Below, piece after piece: positions 23,337-33,882 of a stretch of DNA of 64,000 bases (the first letter of the stretch is position 1; the number at the start of each line of letters is the position of its first letter). This stretch comes from Adiantum capillus-veneris. Its lineage: Eukaryota; Streptophyta; Polypodiopsida; Polypodiales; Pteridaceae. The stretch lies in contig CM043957.1 of the NCBI GenBank assembly GCA_014529385.2, forward strand, positions 89,667,881 through 89,731,880. The letters run 5' to 3'. A program made the translations under genes and the position numbers. The notes below the pieces were generated by a model, which was given only the letters and a program-made list of their open reading frames with translations, was not told where the DNA came from and made no database searches.

Positions 23337-24970
23337 TTGACTTATGATGGGTATCTAGCGCATCACCAAGCCTACATGGCTAAGGTGATACAGGATGTGG
23401 AGCCCACATTTTTTGAGGATGCATTTGGAAATGTGCATTGGGATGATGCAATGAATGAAGAGATGGCTGCATTGGAAGCAAACGACACATGGGAGTTGGT
23501 GCCATTGCCAAGCGGCAAGAAATCTATTGGCTGTAAATGGGTGTATAAAACCAAGCATAAGGGTGATGGTAACATTGAGCGTCACAAGGCAAGGTTGGTC
23601 GCAAAGGGTTATGCATAGACGTATGGCATAGACTATGAGGAGACCTTTGCTCCAGTGGCAAAGATGACGACTGTGAGAGCTGTCATAGCAGTGGTTGCAT
23701 CTAGAGGATGGATTATGCATCAAATGGATGTAAAGAATGCCTTCTTGAATGGTGAGTTGCAAGAGGAAGTGTATATGGGTCAGCCACCTGGTTATGTCGA
23801 TCCAGGTTACCCAGATTATGTATGCAGGCTTCTGAAAGCTTTCTATGGTTTGAAGCAGGGCTCTAGAGCATGGTATGACAGGATTGCCAAGTATCTTGTC
23901 AGTATTGGTTTTAGGAGAGCTCATGCTGATCATTCACTCTATGTACGTGAGAGTGATGTGGGGATTGTGGTCATTACCATATATGTAGATGACCTTATTA
24001 TTGTTGGTGACAATGCTATGGAGATTGACCATGTCAAGGGTCTTCTCAAACAAGAGTTTGAAATGAAAGATTTGGGTGAGTTGCGCTACTTTATTGGCAT
24101 TGAGGTGATCAGGACTCCAGAGGGTGTATGGCTGTCATAGAGACAATATGCTTTGGACATGTTGTCAAAGTATGGTATGGCTGATTGTAAGCCAATTTCT
24201 ATTCCCTTGGATGTGAATGCAAAGCTGAGTGCAGAGAAGGGTGATTTTGTTGAGGATGTCAAGATGTACAGGAAGATTGTGGGTAGTCTAATCTACTTGA
24301 CTATCACGAGGCTAGACTTGAGCTACACAGTAGGCTTGGAGAGTCAGTTGATGCAGCTTCCGAGGAAGCCACATTTGGATGGAGTACGACGCACACTTCG
24401 GTATGTGCAAGGGACTCTTGACTACGCATTGTTCTATGCAGCAGATGCGCCATTAGCATTTTATGAGTATACAAATGCAGATTGGGCAGGTAGCATTGTT
24501 GATAGGAGATCTACGAGTGGCTTCATGTTCTCTTTTTTGGGAGTGCTACTCTTACTTGGAGCAGCAAAAAGCATCCTACGGTTGCTTTATCGAGCACAGA
24601 GACTGAGTACAGAGGTGCAGCAGTTGCAGCGTGCGAGGTAGCTTGGCTACGCACATTACTTGAGGACTTGGGAGTGTAGGTGGACCAGTAGATTGTCATC
24701 CATTGTGACAACCTCAGCAGCATGCAGTTGGCTAGGAACCCAGTGTTCCATGCGAGGACCAAGCACATAGAGGTCCATTACCACTACGTTCGAGAGCGAG
24801 TGCTAGCGGGCGACATCGACTTGGTCTACGTCAGCACAGAGGAGCAGATAGCGGATATCTTTACCAAGGCCCTCGGAGCTGAGAAGCTTCGACGTTTCCG
24901 GACTATGCTTGGACTCTGCGACATGCAGAGCTCGAGGGGGATTGTTGAGATGTCGAGCTCTACATCTTGA
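23337..24970 (+). pseudogene. Copia-1 reverse transcriptase and RNase H, broken
   Basis: RT landmarks in order: [83 protein letters not shown], and the catalytic TIYVDDLIIVG. RNase H shows YTNADWAGSIVDRRSTSGF, ARNPVFHARTKHIEVHYHYV and ADIFTKALG. Stops lie at 23616 and 24138 (each TAG where CAG is expected), and one frame change occurs in a T run near 24535. The end overlaps the polypurine tract and the start of the 3' LTR. Confidence 0.93.
24934..24942 (+). other. Copia-1 polypurine tract
   Basis: GAGGGGGAT directly before the 3' LTR TGTTGAG; it is the usual primer for plus-strand DNA synthesis. Confidence 0.85.
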
Positions 24971-25264
24971 GCTGGCATCCACTACGGGTCTTGGCTGCTT
25001 ACGGCATTTACTCACTGGCGCGTTAGGTGACCGACACGGAGGATCTCTGCCAGTGATTCTACAGCTGGACTACACTTATAGTGCCATCCTAGTACGCTTC
25101 TAGCGAGTTCACACTTAGTGACCGCATGTACATATGTGCTACTTTTTAGCTTTAGCACTTACTCATTTTGTACTCTCTTTTCTGTAAAAAACAAGAAGAA
25201 GCTTTCCATCTTTGTGTGCTTTGTGCTTGTCTTGTGTAGCTCTCTTGCATCCTCTTTCTTTATA
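24943..25264 (+). repeat. Copia-1 3' LTR (322 bp)
   Basis: Equal in length to the 5' LTR. It ends TTTCTTTATA, where the 5' LTR has TTTACA, so its terminal CA has mutated. The TSD agaaa follows at once. Confidence 0.97.
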
Positions 25265-25269
25265 AGAAA

Positions 25270-27909
25270 GGGATAACATTTCATAACCAAGATGAGATGG
25301 CCGGTCTGATGTTGAACTATCTTAACCAAATCATTGGATGACCAAAAATCGAGTCCCGGGAAGTAGATGAAAACAGAAGGACCTTACTTCAGAGTGTCAA
25401 GAAGAAGATTCCCCACTCAGAAGCTAAAATCCTGGAAGGGGCATTTTCCGAAGACGAATGCTCACTAGCATTGCAAGCCCTTGGCAAGGAGAAGTCCCTT
25501 GGTTGGGATGGGATGACGACAAAATTCTTTAGAGAATTTTGGGATGAACTGAAGGCCCCAGTCACAAGTTGGCCAACAATCCATTGTCGAAGGGTCGTTG
25601 GAGATAAGTGTAAAGAGAGGTCTTATCAAACCCATCCCCAAACAGTTTTGTTGTTCTCAACTAAAACATTCGTGCCCCATAACGATGATGACAGTGGCCT
25701 ACAAAATTGTTGCCACGGTAGTAGCCCTCAGACTAGCCCCCTTACTTAACAAGATCATATCTCCCCATCAACATGGGTTCATCAAAGGAAGGTCCATATA
25801 CGATAACATCTTGGCAGCAATGGTAGGTATTGAATACGCAACTTTCACAAAGCAAGAATGCATTTTGCTACAGCTTGACCCTGGATAAGGCTTATGATAG
25901 AATAACATGGACACATATAGAAGCAGTCATGGAAGCTCTGGGCTTTGGGCCTCGCCTATGTCATCTTATTCATGCACTAGGGGCTGGTAGCTAGTCAGAG
26001 CTCCTATTCAACGATAGAATAGTGAGCTCTTTTGAGGTCAAAAGTTCTATTAAGCAGGGATGCCCTCTGGCCCCCCTGCTTTTCGCCATAGGTTCACATC
26101 CTTTAATCACGACGCTTGAAGCTAGTGCTGAGCGTGGGGGTTGCAAGGCCTGGCTCTTCTAGGAAACAACCAACTACCTGCAAAAATGTTTGTAGACGAT
26201 TCTCTCCTCTTCTTGAGGGCGCGTCCCCAAGTCGTAAGGAAAGCTTTGGAGATTGTACAAATGTTCTCTATAGCTTCGGGGTCCCAGTGCAATATAGAGA
26301 AGTCAAGGTTGATCTCCCTGTCAGAAAATGAATCATTTGACCCTTCCGACTGGTAACCAAAAGGGAATATTTTCAGACATCTGGGGGCCCCCTTGGGGGT
26401 GGAAGTAACCCACAAAACAAAATGTCAGTGGGTCCTGGAAAAAATCAGAACAAAAATGAGTAGGGGGGAGTATGTTCTTCTCCCATTCTCAAGCCGGATA
26501 AAAGTGATTAACGCCTTTATGCTCCTGTATATTGCCTTCACCATCCCGCTTCTCAAGATGGCTAAAATGTCACTGCAAAGAGTTCTTAAAAGTGGTAAAA
26601 ATGTTTTTGTGGAAAAATAACACAAAGTCCTCCAAGCCATGGCAATGCGCTTGTTGGGAGTCAATCGCTCGGCTAGTGAATGAAGGAGGCCTCGAAATTC
26701 TCAACCCTATGGCCCATGCAGAAGCTTGTTGTGCCAAATTTGTAATCTCCTTGGCTAAACAAGACCAGGCTTGGGCTATCATGATCAGAGATATGCTAGA
26801 AGCAGCTAAACTTGGTTCGAAAGGAGGAAAGTGCAGAGGGGTAGAGTTCCATGACAAACTTTTAGCTCCGACGTGGGCTACACTAAGTCTGGGGGGGTGG
26901 CTCAGGGGAATTGGTAAGGAAATACAATAGAGCAGCGGGAGTCCTAAAGTGGGGGGAAGAAACCAGATACTTCAAGAACTCCATTTTGCATTGGTCCCCC
27001 TGGCTTTCCAAAGTTGTAGATCTGCCCCAAAATCCCTATTGGATAGAAGCAGCCAAGATACTGAATAATAAGGGTCTGAACCGACTGGGACACTTCTAGG
27101 ATAGTAATAGCAAAAGCTGGAAATCCACTCAACTTCTGGTAACCCAATTCCAACTTAATAGCTTGGAGGTTTTGCTAGTCAACAAAGTGATGAAAGAGCT
27201 TGACAGTGCAGTGATGCCAATCTGTGACTCGGAGTTTGACTGGAATGCCTGGAACTGGCCCGGAAGCAGCCTCTTATGGAAACCCTATTCTAAAGGCATT
27301 TACCATACAATGATGCTAAAGAAGAATTGGTCTAGCCCCCTTAACAAGATATGGAAAAAACAATGGTGGGAGCAAGTAATGGAGAACATCTAGGCGCCAA
27401 AGGTTCCACATCACATGAAGGTATTTCTATGGAAAGTAATTAGGGGTGCTCTTCTGACGGGGGCGAAGATTCAGGAGAGAGGGATAGGGACAGATCGATG
27501 CCTGGGGTGCAGGATGGCTAGTGAAGATCTGACCCACCTTTTTATGGAATGCCCAGCTATCAGAGGCCTTACAGGAAAAATTTGCAAGTGGGTCCAAAGA
27601 ACATGGAAAATTGGTTTTTTCAAGACTGATTTACTCCTTGGAGGTAAGAACTTGGGTAGCCCTGCCATCCTCATCTGCACTCAAATTATCAGGTTTTGCT
27701 TTTTACATAATGTATGGCAAACAAGGAACCGTCGTGTGTTCGAAGGAGTTCCTAAGGTGGCAAGCTTCGCAGAAATTATACAAGAAAGCAGAGTGCTAAT
27801 ATGGACGCTCGGGCGCAAGCAAAACTTGGATGATTGGTCTAGGGTTACCTATGCCTTGTTATCAACGGAATGCTTAGATAAGGGGAAAATCATGAAACCA
27901 GAAGATTAG
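25270..27909 (+). pseudogene. LINE-1 ORF2, reverse transcriptase and C-terminal zinc region
   Basis: Resumes after the copia TSD. RT landmarks: SLGWDGMTTKFFREFWDEL, IKPIPKQ, HQHGFIKGRSIYDNIL, LDPG/LDKAYDRITW, IKQGCPLAPLLFAI and FVDDSLLFLRARPQ, where the catalytic box is F/VDD. The C-terminal region has NEGGLEILNPMAHAEA, then VPHHMKVFLWKVIRGALL, CLGCRMASEDLTHLFMECP (zinc-binding C..C...H...C) and RFCFLHNVWQTRNRRVFEG. Several frame changes and stops break it. It is the reverse transcriptase of an L1-type element; the same C-terminal region is what survives in the two truncated copies at 29492-32417 and 37964-39260. Confidence 0.92.
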
Positions 27910-28069
27910 TGAAGTACATGTTAATGAACCTGGTGTATCAAGGGCATCGGGGCAGGTCGTTAAGGGTGGCTCCCCAAATAGCTGATGTAAGTTTGGTCTT
28001 TGGATGGTGTCATGGTTCGGCACAAGCATGACAAGTTCTTGTAATTTTTTGAGATGATCAATATAATTC

Positions 28070-28085
28070 ACTCACAACTATGAGT
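28070..28085 (+). other. LINE-1 3' UTR hairpin
   Basis: ACTCA-CAACTA-TGAGT, six bases before the A-rich tail (28091-28109). Equivalent hairpins occur in the other two LINE copies, which makes it a candidate recognition structure for the element's reverse transcriptase. Confidence 0.55.
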
Positions 28086-28466
28086 TTTGTAAAAATAAAA
28101 AAAATAAAAAAATGAAAAGACACAGAGAGGTGGTTAGTGGAAAGACTTCTTTAGTCCATATAAAGAGGTGATCAAGTGCAAATTGGTGCATTTGTGTTTC
28201 TCTTCTCCTTTATCTAATGTCTCTTCAACGTTTTCTTCACTTTACAGTTTAGAGTGTCCTTCCACTATGCAGGCAGTGATTCTTTTTCTTTAAAGCCATT
28301 AAGAATAGAGTAGGTGTACCAAACGTCTTTATTAAATGGTATCTTACAAAATACCTCACTTAGGAATGGGTTATGGACAAATAAGATGTCGTTACAATTA
28401 TGAAGCAATTTCTTTAGCAAGAATATTAAGAGATGATCTCATCTGTCCAAAGTGAAAATGCAAGGA

Positions 28467-28468
<2 letters not shown>

Positions 28469-28511
<43 letters not shown>
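28469..28511. repeat. (GA)n microsatellite
   Basis: A pure AG run of about 42 bp inside an otherwise unremarkable stretch. Confidence 0.97.
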
Positions 28512-28515
<4 letters not shown>

Positions 28516-29059
28516 TGGTCGAAGGGGAGGGAAAGGAGGCGACCTAGAGATTTTTTGTATTTGCTTTGCTTGTGCCATCTATCTAACCTCTACCCCACGA
28601 AATGAAAACCCATTGTTGCAAGGCAATATTAGGTTTTGTGAATGGGCATTGAAAAATAAAAACCACGTTTTCCCTTTCCCTTTCTTTTGATTCCCTTTTT
28701 TTAAGAGGGTATCTGTCTACATTCCCCCGTAATGAGACATTTTGCCACACCTTTTTTGAGCGATTACTTTTTATGCACGCAAAGGGGCCTCATCCTAAAA
28801 GTTCTTTATTTTTTTGACCATTTGGTAAGGCACCTAATGTTCATCTGCATTTCAAGCAACGTTTACCAGATTGTTGCCTCTTTGTGAGAAATAGAGTATG
28901 ATTCATTGTTGCTACCGAGGAATAAATTTCTAATTGTCAATGTAAAGGGTGATTTTTATGCAACTTTTTGTTGATTTGGTGTCCTTACTCAAGGAAGGGA
29001 GAAAGTGAACATTAATCAGTCTCTAGCCTTGAGACTAAGTGACACCCATATATAAATGC

Positions 29060-29250
29060 GGGGTGGAGTAATGGGATCGATGGTCGAGGCTGCACGATGG
29101 GATTTCGAGGTGCACTAAACCTGGCCAGCAAGAAAGGCGATGCATGACGTCAAAAAGGTGCGAGAAAAACGAGGCGCGACAGGGCGATTTGAACCCAAAG
29201 GTTTAGGGACACATAGGCCAACCACCTCACCCGCGCATGCACTGTGTATC
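29060..29250 (-). mobile_element. Possible tRNA-derived SINE (minus strand)
   Basis: On the minus strand GGGTTCAAATCGCCC fits an RNA polymerase III B box, and GAGGTGGTTGGCC about 40 bases earlier resembles an A-box/D-arm region. The patch is clearly GC-richer than the surrounding DNA. I found neither a convincing tail nor a TSD, so an old SINE or a tRNA-like remnant remains a suggestion. Confidence 0.3.
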
Positions 29251-29509
29251 CACAACCGTTTTTACAACATTATATTATAAGTTAAGATGCATTTTTCAGG
29301 TTGTCCATGTTTAGTGCCCGTCCAGGTTTAGTTTTTTATTTGACTGTTGCAGCTGCATCTCCTTTGCTTTCGCGCGTGAGCTTCTCCGCTTTTGATCCCA
29401 TTGCCCCCCCGCCTCCTCCTCTTGTTACTTAGTCCTGAGGAGTCTCTAGGCTATCGTTTTCTCTTGATACATTATCTTTTTGACCACTGACCCTTTTTTT
29501 TGGTGCAAA

Positions 29510-29525
29510 ACTCACAATGGTGAGT
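29510..29525 (-). other. LINE-2 3' hairpin
   Basis: On the minus strand ACTCA-CCATTG-TGAGT (inner C-G can pair too). It corresponds in place to the hairpins of the other two LINE copies, with a different loop. Confidence 0.55.
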
Positions 29526-29904
29526 ATATAACGTTGACAACCTAAAAACTACACATTCTTGCCATGCTCGTGCCGAGCCATGGCATCTCCAAGAGACCAT
29601 ATAGATACATCGACTAATAGGGGAGCCACCCCGCGGCAACGTAGGGCCAACGTCCTTATCTATGAGGATCCGTACCAATTATCATATTCCATTCCTCAGA
29701 GTTCTTACGTTTCCCAAAGGCTAAGATCGCACCCCTATTTTCTTGTGTCATCTCTGTGAAGCTGGTTGATTCTATGGTTTTATCAAATACCGGATAGTTC
29801 CTAGCCTTCCAGACCTGTCTAAAGTAGTAGAATTTAACTATTTGTGTTGAAATAAGCAGATCTTGGAACATGAAATCCTTCCATCCGAGAAAAAGATTGT
29901 TCTT

Positions 29905-30320
29905 AAAGAAACCTATCTTCCAAGTCTTTTGAACCTATTTGCATACGTTACCTGCCATCCCATTGTTCGTAGGGCATTCCTTGAAGAGGTGGGAAAGGTC
30001 TTTGCTAGCCGTTCTGCATTGAGAGCGTCTATCTCGTCCAATCCCCTTGGCTAGAGCCTTCACCCCAGCCAGTAGGGCTCCCCACAGTACCTTCCAAAGG
30101 AAGGTCTCTCATAAAGAAACCTATCTTCCAGGTCCTTTGAACTTATTTGCATACCTTACCCACCCCAGACTGTTGTTCGCAGGGCCTTACTTGAAGAGGT
30201 GGGAGAAGTCTTCGCTAGCCGTTCTGCATTGAGAGCATCTATTTGGGCCAATCCCTACTGGCTAGAGCCTTCACTCCAGTCGGTAGGGCTCCCCACAATA
30301 CCTTCTAAAGGAAGATCTTC
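29905..30320 (-). repeat. 208-bp tandem duplication in LINE-2
   Basis: 'aaagaaacctatcttcca' begins copies at 29905 and 30113. Each carries the coding block FLWKVLWGAL...SQCRTASKDLSHLFKE on the minus strand. LINE-1 and LINE-3 have one copy of this block, so the duplication is private to LINE-2. Confidence 0.85.
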
Positions 30321-30460
30321 ATATCATAAGGCCACTGAGGGCACCAAATGCTCTTGGTGACTGCCTCCCATCTTGATTCTGCCCCACTAATTGTTCAATG
30401 GAGAGAACGAATCCATCAACGCCATAAGAGTGTGGTATTCCTATTTGGTTTGAGCCTTAA

Positions 30461-31802
30461 CACTAGGTTGGTAACCTAACAGGACATAAAAGTGTCCTTT
30501 CAGGGTTTTGAAAAAAACATCCAAAACCATAGTAGATCCACGCATTTTGTAAAATCCTTTCATGAGGTTATAGTTCAAGGCCTACTACACATGGAAAAAA
30601 TAAGAAACTTGTAAAATTTCTCATCTTTTGGTCACACCAAGCCTCCAAAGTTGATGGACTAGTACATTTTCATCAAAACAGTCATTTCTTACGTTTTGTT
30701 GCATAAAAATAAGATTAGGGATTTTTGTAGGACTTGAGATAAATTCCATAGTTAACTTCAATAGGTTGGTGATCAGAACATATGATTGCTTCTCACTCAC
30801 TATTTTTTGTTTTGCCAAAAGAAATAGGTACAAAAAAGTTGAATTTTTACCATTATGCAAACCTATCATCAAAGTTTCTATAGCCACGCTCAATACAAAT
30901 AATATATGCATGTTTTCTTAGTTCCCTATTGTCCTTTAGGTTCATAAGGAGCTATGGAGCATGTCAAAAGAATAATACATCTCTTACCAAGGGGAATCTT
31001 GGGGACAAAGATGAAGTGCTAAATACAGCAAACATGAAAAAACTGGGTTCAACATTATGAGTTGTAGAATCCCATAGAAACTATTCAATATCTAGCCAAA
31101 TTTGATCCTTATGACTAGATATGGTTACTACCTACAAAATGCATGTAGTTGTCACAAGAAACTAACAATGTTGAAACAGCTATACTTGATATACTAGAAT
31201 GTTTCGTTTTCTTCTATAATTGAAAAAATCAACCATCGTTGTCTATTATGCAAAATAGGGTATTAGGTGCCCCAAAACTCAAGGAATATTAGCTTTATGT
31301 TACAATATGCGACATAGAAAATCAAAACTACATTTGGATATCATGAAAGCCACCAAAAAAATCATAGAAGAGCTAAAATTGGCTAAAAAACAGGATTTGA
31401 CAATTTTTGTGATTTGGTCATAACTTACAACTTTAACATTTATTTCTCCCTAGAAGCATCAGGACATGTTGAGGAGTACTAAAGATAGTTCTCTAGCATT
31501 ATAGACCTCACAAACATGAATTCTAGAGTGGTATAGTTGTAAAAAGTTGAAAAAAAGCCAAAAACAGGACCCAGTTTTTCACACAGTTTAGGTTGTGAGA
31601 TGTTGTGCAAGGACAAGGTTAAAGATGGAATTGATATTCCAAAAAAAATGTCGAGTTTTTTTCAGCTCATGAGACAACTTTCTAGACAGATAGCACCTCA
31701 AAATCCATTTTGAAACTCTTGACATATTTCAAGGAAAATGGTCACTTAACAGGACATAAAAGTGTCCCAGGACATAAAAGTGTCCCATTACCAACCTAGT
31801 GT
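30461..31802. mobile_element. CACTA-ended non-autonomous DNA transposon (~1.34 kb)
   Basis: The ends are CACTAGGTTGGTAA and its exact reverse complement. Including flanks, CCTTAACACTAGGTTGGTAA (30455-30474) pairs perfectly with 31788-31807. Both ends are flanked by TTAA. Just inside lies the sub-terminal motif GGACATAAAAGTGTCC, once at the left (30482-30497) and twice at the right (31752-31767 and 31770-31785). The interior is AT-rich without a transposase or any long frame. It sits inside LINE-2, whose coding sequence resumes on each side. CACTA ends with sub-terminal repeats fit the CACTA (En/Spm) superfamily, but the flanking tetranucleotide is unusual for it. Confidence 0.7.
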
Positions 31803-32738
31803 TAAGGAAGTGATTGTCCTTAGGCCATCGCCATGTTTTCCACTAAAACTTTGACTCACAGCTAGGTAGACACCAGTTGTCAAGCCGTTCAAGCACTCTG
31901 CTTATCAGTAGTCTCTCAATCCCATTAGGGTTGAAGTGGAGAGCCATTTATCCTTTTCCACTGGTTACTGCTGTAATCCCACATTTAGCCCAAATAAGGA
32001 ATTCCTTTGTTATTAATCTTTTTAGCATCTTCCCTCCAGAAAGGGTTCAGAACGATGCTCCCACCTTCGATAGCCAAGGGGACCAATGCGTTGCAAAATT
32101 GTGACAATATCTAGCAAGCCTTCACCCCACTATAAAGACTCTGTAGCATTTTCGAGCGAGCTCGCCCGTCATACCCCCTAGCTTAAGGCCAGCCCACTAA
32201 GGGGCAAGTAGGTTGTCATGTACCTCAAGCCCTTTTCACTAACCACCTTGCGAGTAGAGCTTGGCATTGTCTATCATGTCCTTGGCCCATAATAGCCCAA
32301 GATTGATGTTGCTTTGTGAGTGCAACTACGAACTTTGCATACTAGGCCTCTGCGTAGGTACTAGGGTTAAGAATCTTGAGTCCGCTGCTTAAGCTGGCCA
32401 AATGCAATTGGAAAGAGTTTTTGACCACTGACTTTAAACCCACCGAGATATACACAAGAATGAGAAGTGCTAGATACCATTTTCTCCTACTGCACTTTCC
32501 TTAGGGCTCACTAGAAATGTGAATTTGATTGTAATGGGCACTATTTACTATTCTACACTACTATGTCTTTTGAGTTTTATTAGTGCAAATGTCTTGAGAT
32601 GCTCTTGCCTTTCCCCTTTAGAGCTATTAGCACTTTTCGGCCGTGTTGCCGTCATGGAAAGCTCCATCGCTTCAACGTCTCACCCTCTATGCTTGCCCCC
32701 GCCATAGCATCCCCCGCCTCCCTCTTCGACACTCTAGA

Positions 32739-32762
32739 CCCCCCCCCCCCCCCCCCCCCCCC
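32739..32762. repeat. Poly(C) run of 24
   Basis: An uninterrupted C tract in a pyrimidine-rich region. A second C run lies at 33313-33332 and a G run at 36950-36969. Confidence 0.95.
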
Positions 32763-33173
32763 AACCCCCTTCCCCGTCCTCTTGGCATCGTCGTTCCACC
32801 GTTCCCACATCCCGAAGACAAATATGCTGCTGGTCTTTGCCGGTGCTTTGGTTGTGTGAGAGAGACTCCTTGCAGAACATGTCCTTGTCTCCCCACATAC
32901 CATCCCCCTTCTATCAGATCATCCCAACCGCCTAGTTGCATGCCAATTTGCCTCACACACACATGCCGTCCTAGTTATTTTGTAGCCTCCTTCAACTAGT
33001 CACTCCTCTATGTGCATCGTCCACCCACTTGCCTCTGTCGCCTAGTCTTCCACATATGCCGCTTCATTGGTCATCGCACCTCACCATGGGTAGCCCTGGA
33101 TTGGGACCAACTCGATGTTGGCCTACATGCACCACTAGGAGAGGAGAAACCCTTTGTGCATGCGTGCGTGCGT

Positions 33174-33224
33174 GTACACACACACACACACAAAGGGAGA
33201 GCGAACTCAACGTTTGTCACTCAA

Positions 33225-33266
<42 letters not shown>

Positions 33267-33356
33267 TAGCCAAGTAAAGCAAAATATATCAAAATATAAG
33301 GTTTCTCCTTTCCCCCCCCCCCCCCCCCCCCCAAAAACACACACACACACACACAT
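33174..33356. repeat. Clustered microsatellites: CA, GA, poly(C), CA
   Basis: CA at 33174-33192, GA at 33232-33264, poly(C) at 33313-33332 and CA at about 33338-33356. Four simple repeats within 185 bp; open frames through them are not genes. Confidence 0.95.
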
Positions 33357-33696
33357 TTTGTATCCATATGTGTGTTTTACATTTACATACATACATATAT
33401 ACATATTTGTAAGTGGGGTTACACTAAAGCTATGTTTTTTTATGAGCACGAGAGGAAAGTTCACAAAGTTAAGCCTTGCTTCTAATTAGCCACAGCAAAG
33501 CACGGGTCACACACTAGTTTCGTTGAAAGTAGATATCACATTTTGTGGCTTTTTATCCTTTTGGCTCCCAAGTGGTCACCAAACGTTTTGTCTGAACACT
33601 TGAGATGTTGCCAAAAGTGTTAAGAGGCTTAAGAGGCCTTTCGTACGAGCGGGGGTTAACCCCTAATTCATGAGTTCAGTAAACCTTGCAAATGAG

Positions 33697-33882
33697 GTTG
33701 TAACTCTACCGATTTTGGCAGAGTTACAAACTGCTCTCTCTACCCCCATCACTCTTCCAAGCGAGCTCAACAAACCCTGTCACAGTGGGGTTGTAACTCT
33801 ATCGATTTTGGCACAGTTACAAAATGCTCTCTCTACCCCCATCACTCTTCCACGCAAATGAACCTGCAAAGTCACTGCTACT
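33697..33882. repeat. 93-bp tandem duplication
   Basis: 'gttgtaactctaycgatttt' begins copies at 33697 and 33790. Both end in 'cccccatcactcttccamgc'. Confidence 0.85.

Larger units (their letters stand above)
19950..25264 (+). mobile_element. Copia-1: complete Ty1/copia element inserted in LINE-1
   Basis: Two 322-bp LTRs (TGTTGAG...TTTACA/TTTATA) bound the element, and the 5-bp TSD agaaa lies at 19945-19949 and 25265-25269. An initiator-Met-type primer site follows the 5' LTR and a G-rich polypurine tract precedes the 3' LTR. Domain order is gag, protease, integrase, reverse transcriptase, RNase H, as in Ty1/copia. I count about 14 differences between the LTRs, roughly 4%, so insertion is neither very recent nor ancient. 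Stops and frameshifts make it non-autonomous now. Confidence 0.97.
16024..28109 (+). mobile_element. LINE-1: near full-length L1-type LINE, interrupted by a copia element
   Basis: The ends are fixed by the direct repeat aaatgaaaagacac at 16010-16023 and 28110-28123, with an A-rich tail just before the right copy. Removing the copia insertion and its TSD leaves about 6.77 kb. The order is a 590-bp GC-richer 5' leader, ORF1 with a DUF4283-like region and zinc knuckle, ORF2 with endonuclease, reverse transcriptase and a C-terminal zinc-binding RNase/RVT-type region, then a 3' UTR with a small hairpin. Stops and frameshifts disable both ORFs. A 347-bp internal duplication lies in the endonuclease. 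Confidence 0.9.
28124..29476. other. Spacer between two LINE insertions
   Basis: No gene supported. It contains a GA microsatellite (28469-28511) and a GC-rich tRNA-like patch (29060-29250); the rest is AT-rich. Confidence 0.5.
29492..32417 (-). mobile_element. LINE-2: 5'-truncated LINE, minus strand, split by a CACTA-ended element
   Basis: It is bounded by the direct repeat tttttgaccactgac at 29477-29491 and 32418-32432. The T run at 29494-29501 is the poly(A) tail on the minus strand. Minus-strand reading from the right: GLKILNPSTYAEA near 32380, HWSPWLSKV near 32070, the insertion, then MKIFLWKVLWGALPAGVKAL, CSQCRTASEDFSHLF and FYYFRQVWKARN, ending in the 3' hairpin. This is the C-terminal part of ORF2, the same family as LINE-1. 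Excluding the insertion it is about 1.58 kb, including a 208-bp internal duplication. It codes for nothing intact. Confidence 0.9.

Noticed and set aside
21688-24140. Stop codons corrected by U-to-C RNA editing
   Set aside because: Such editing in ferns and hornworts is organellar; these stops are in nuclear retroelements that also have frameshifts, so simple decay is the better reading.
32599-32999. Proline-rich ORFs over the poly(C) run
   Set aside because: Their length comes from the homopolymer; no start context, domain or conserved flank supports a gene.
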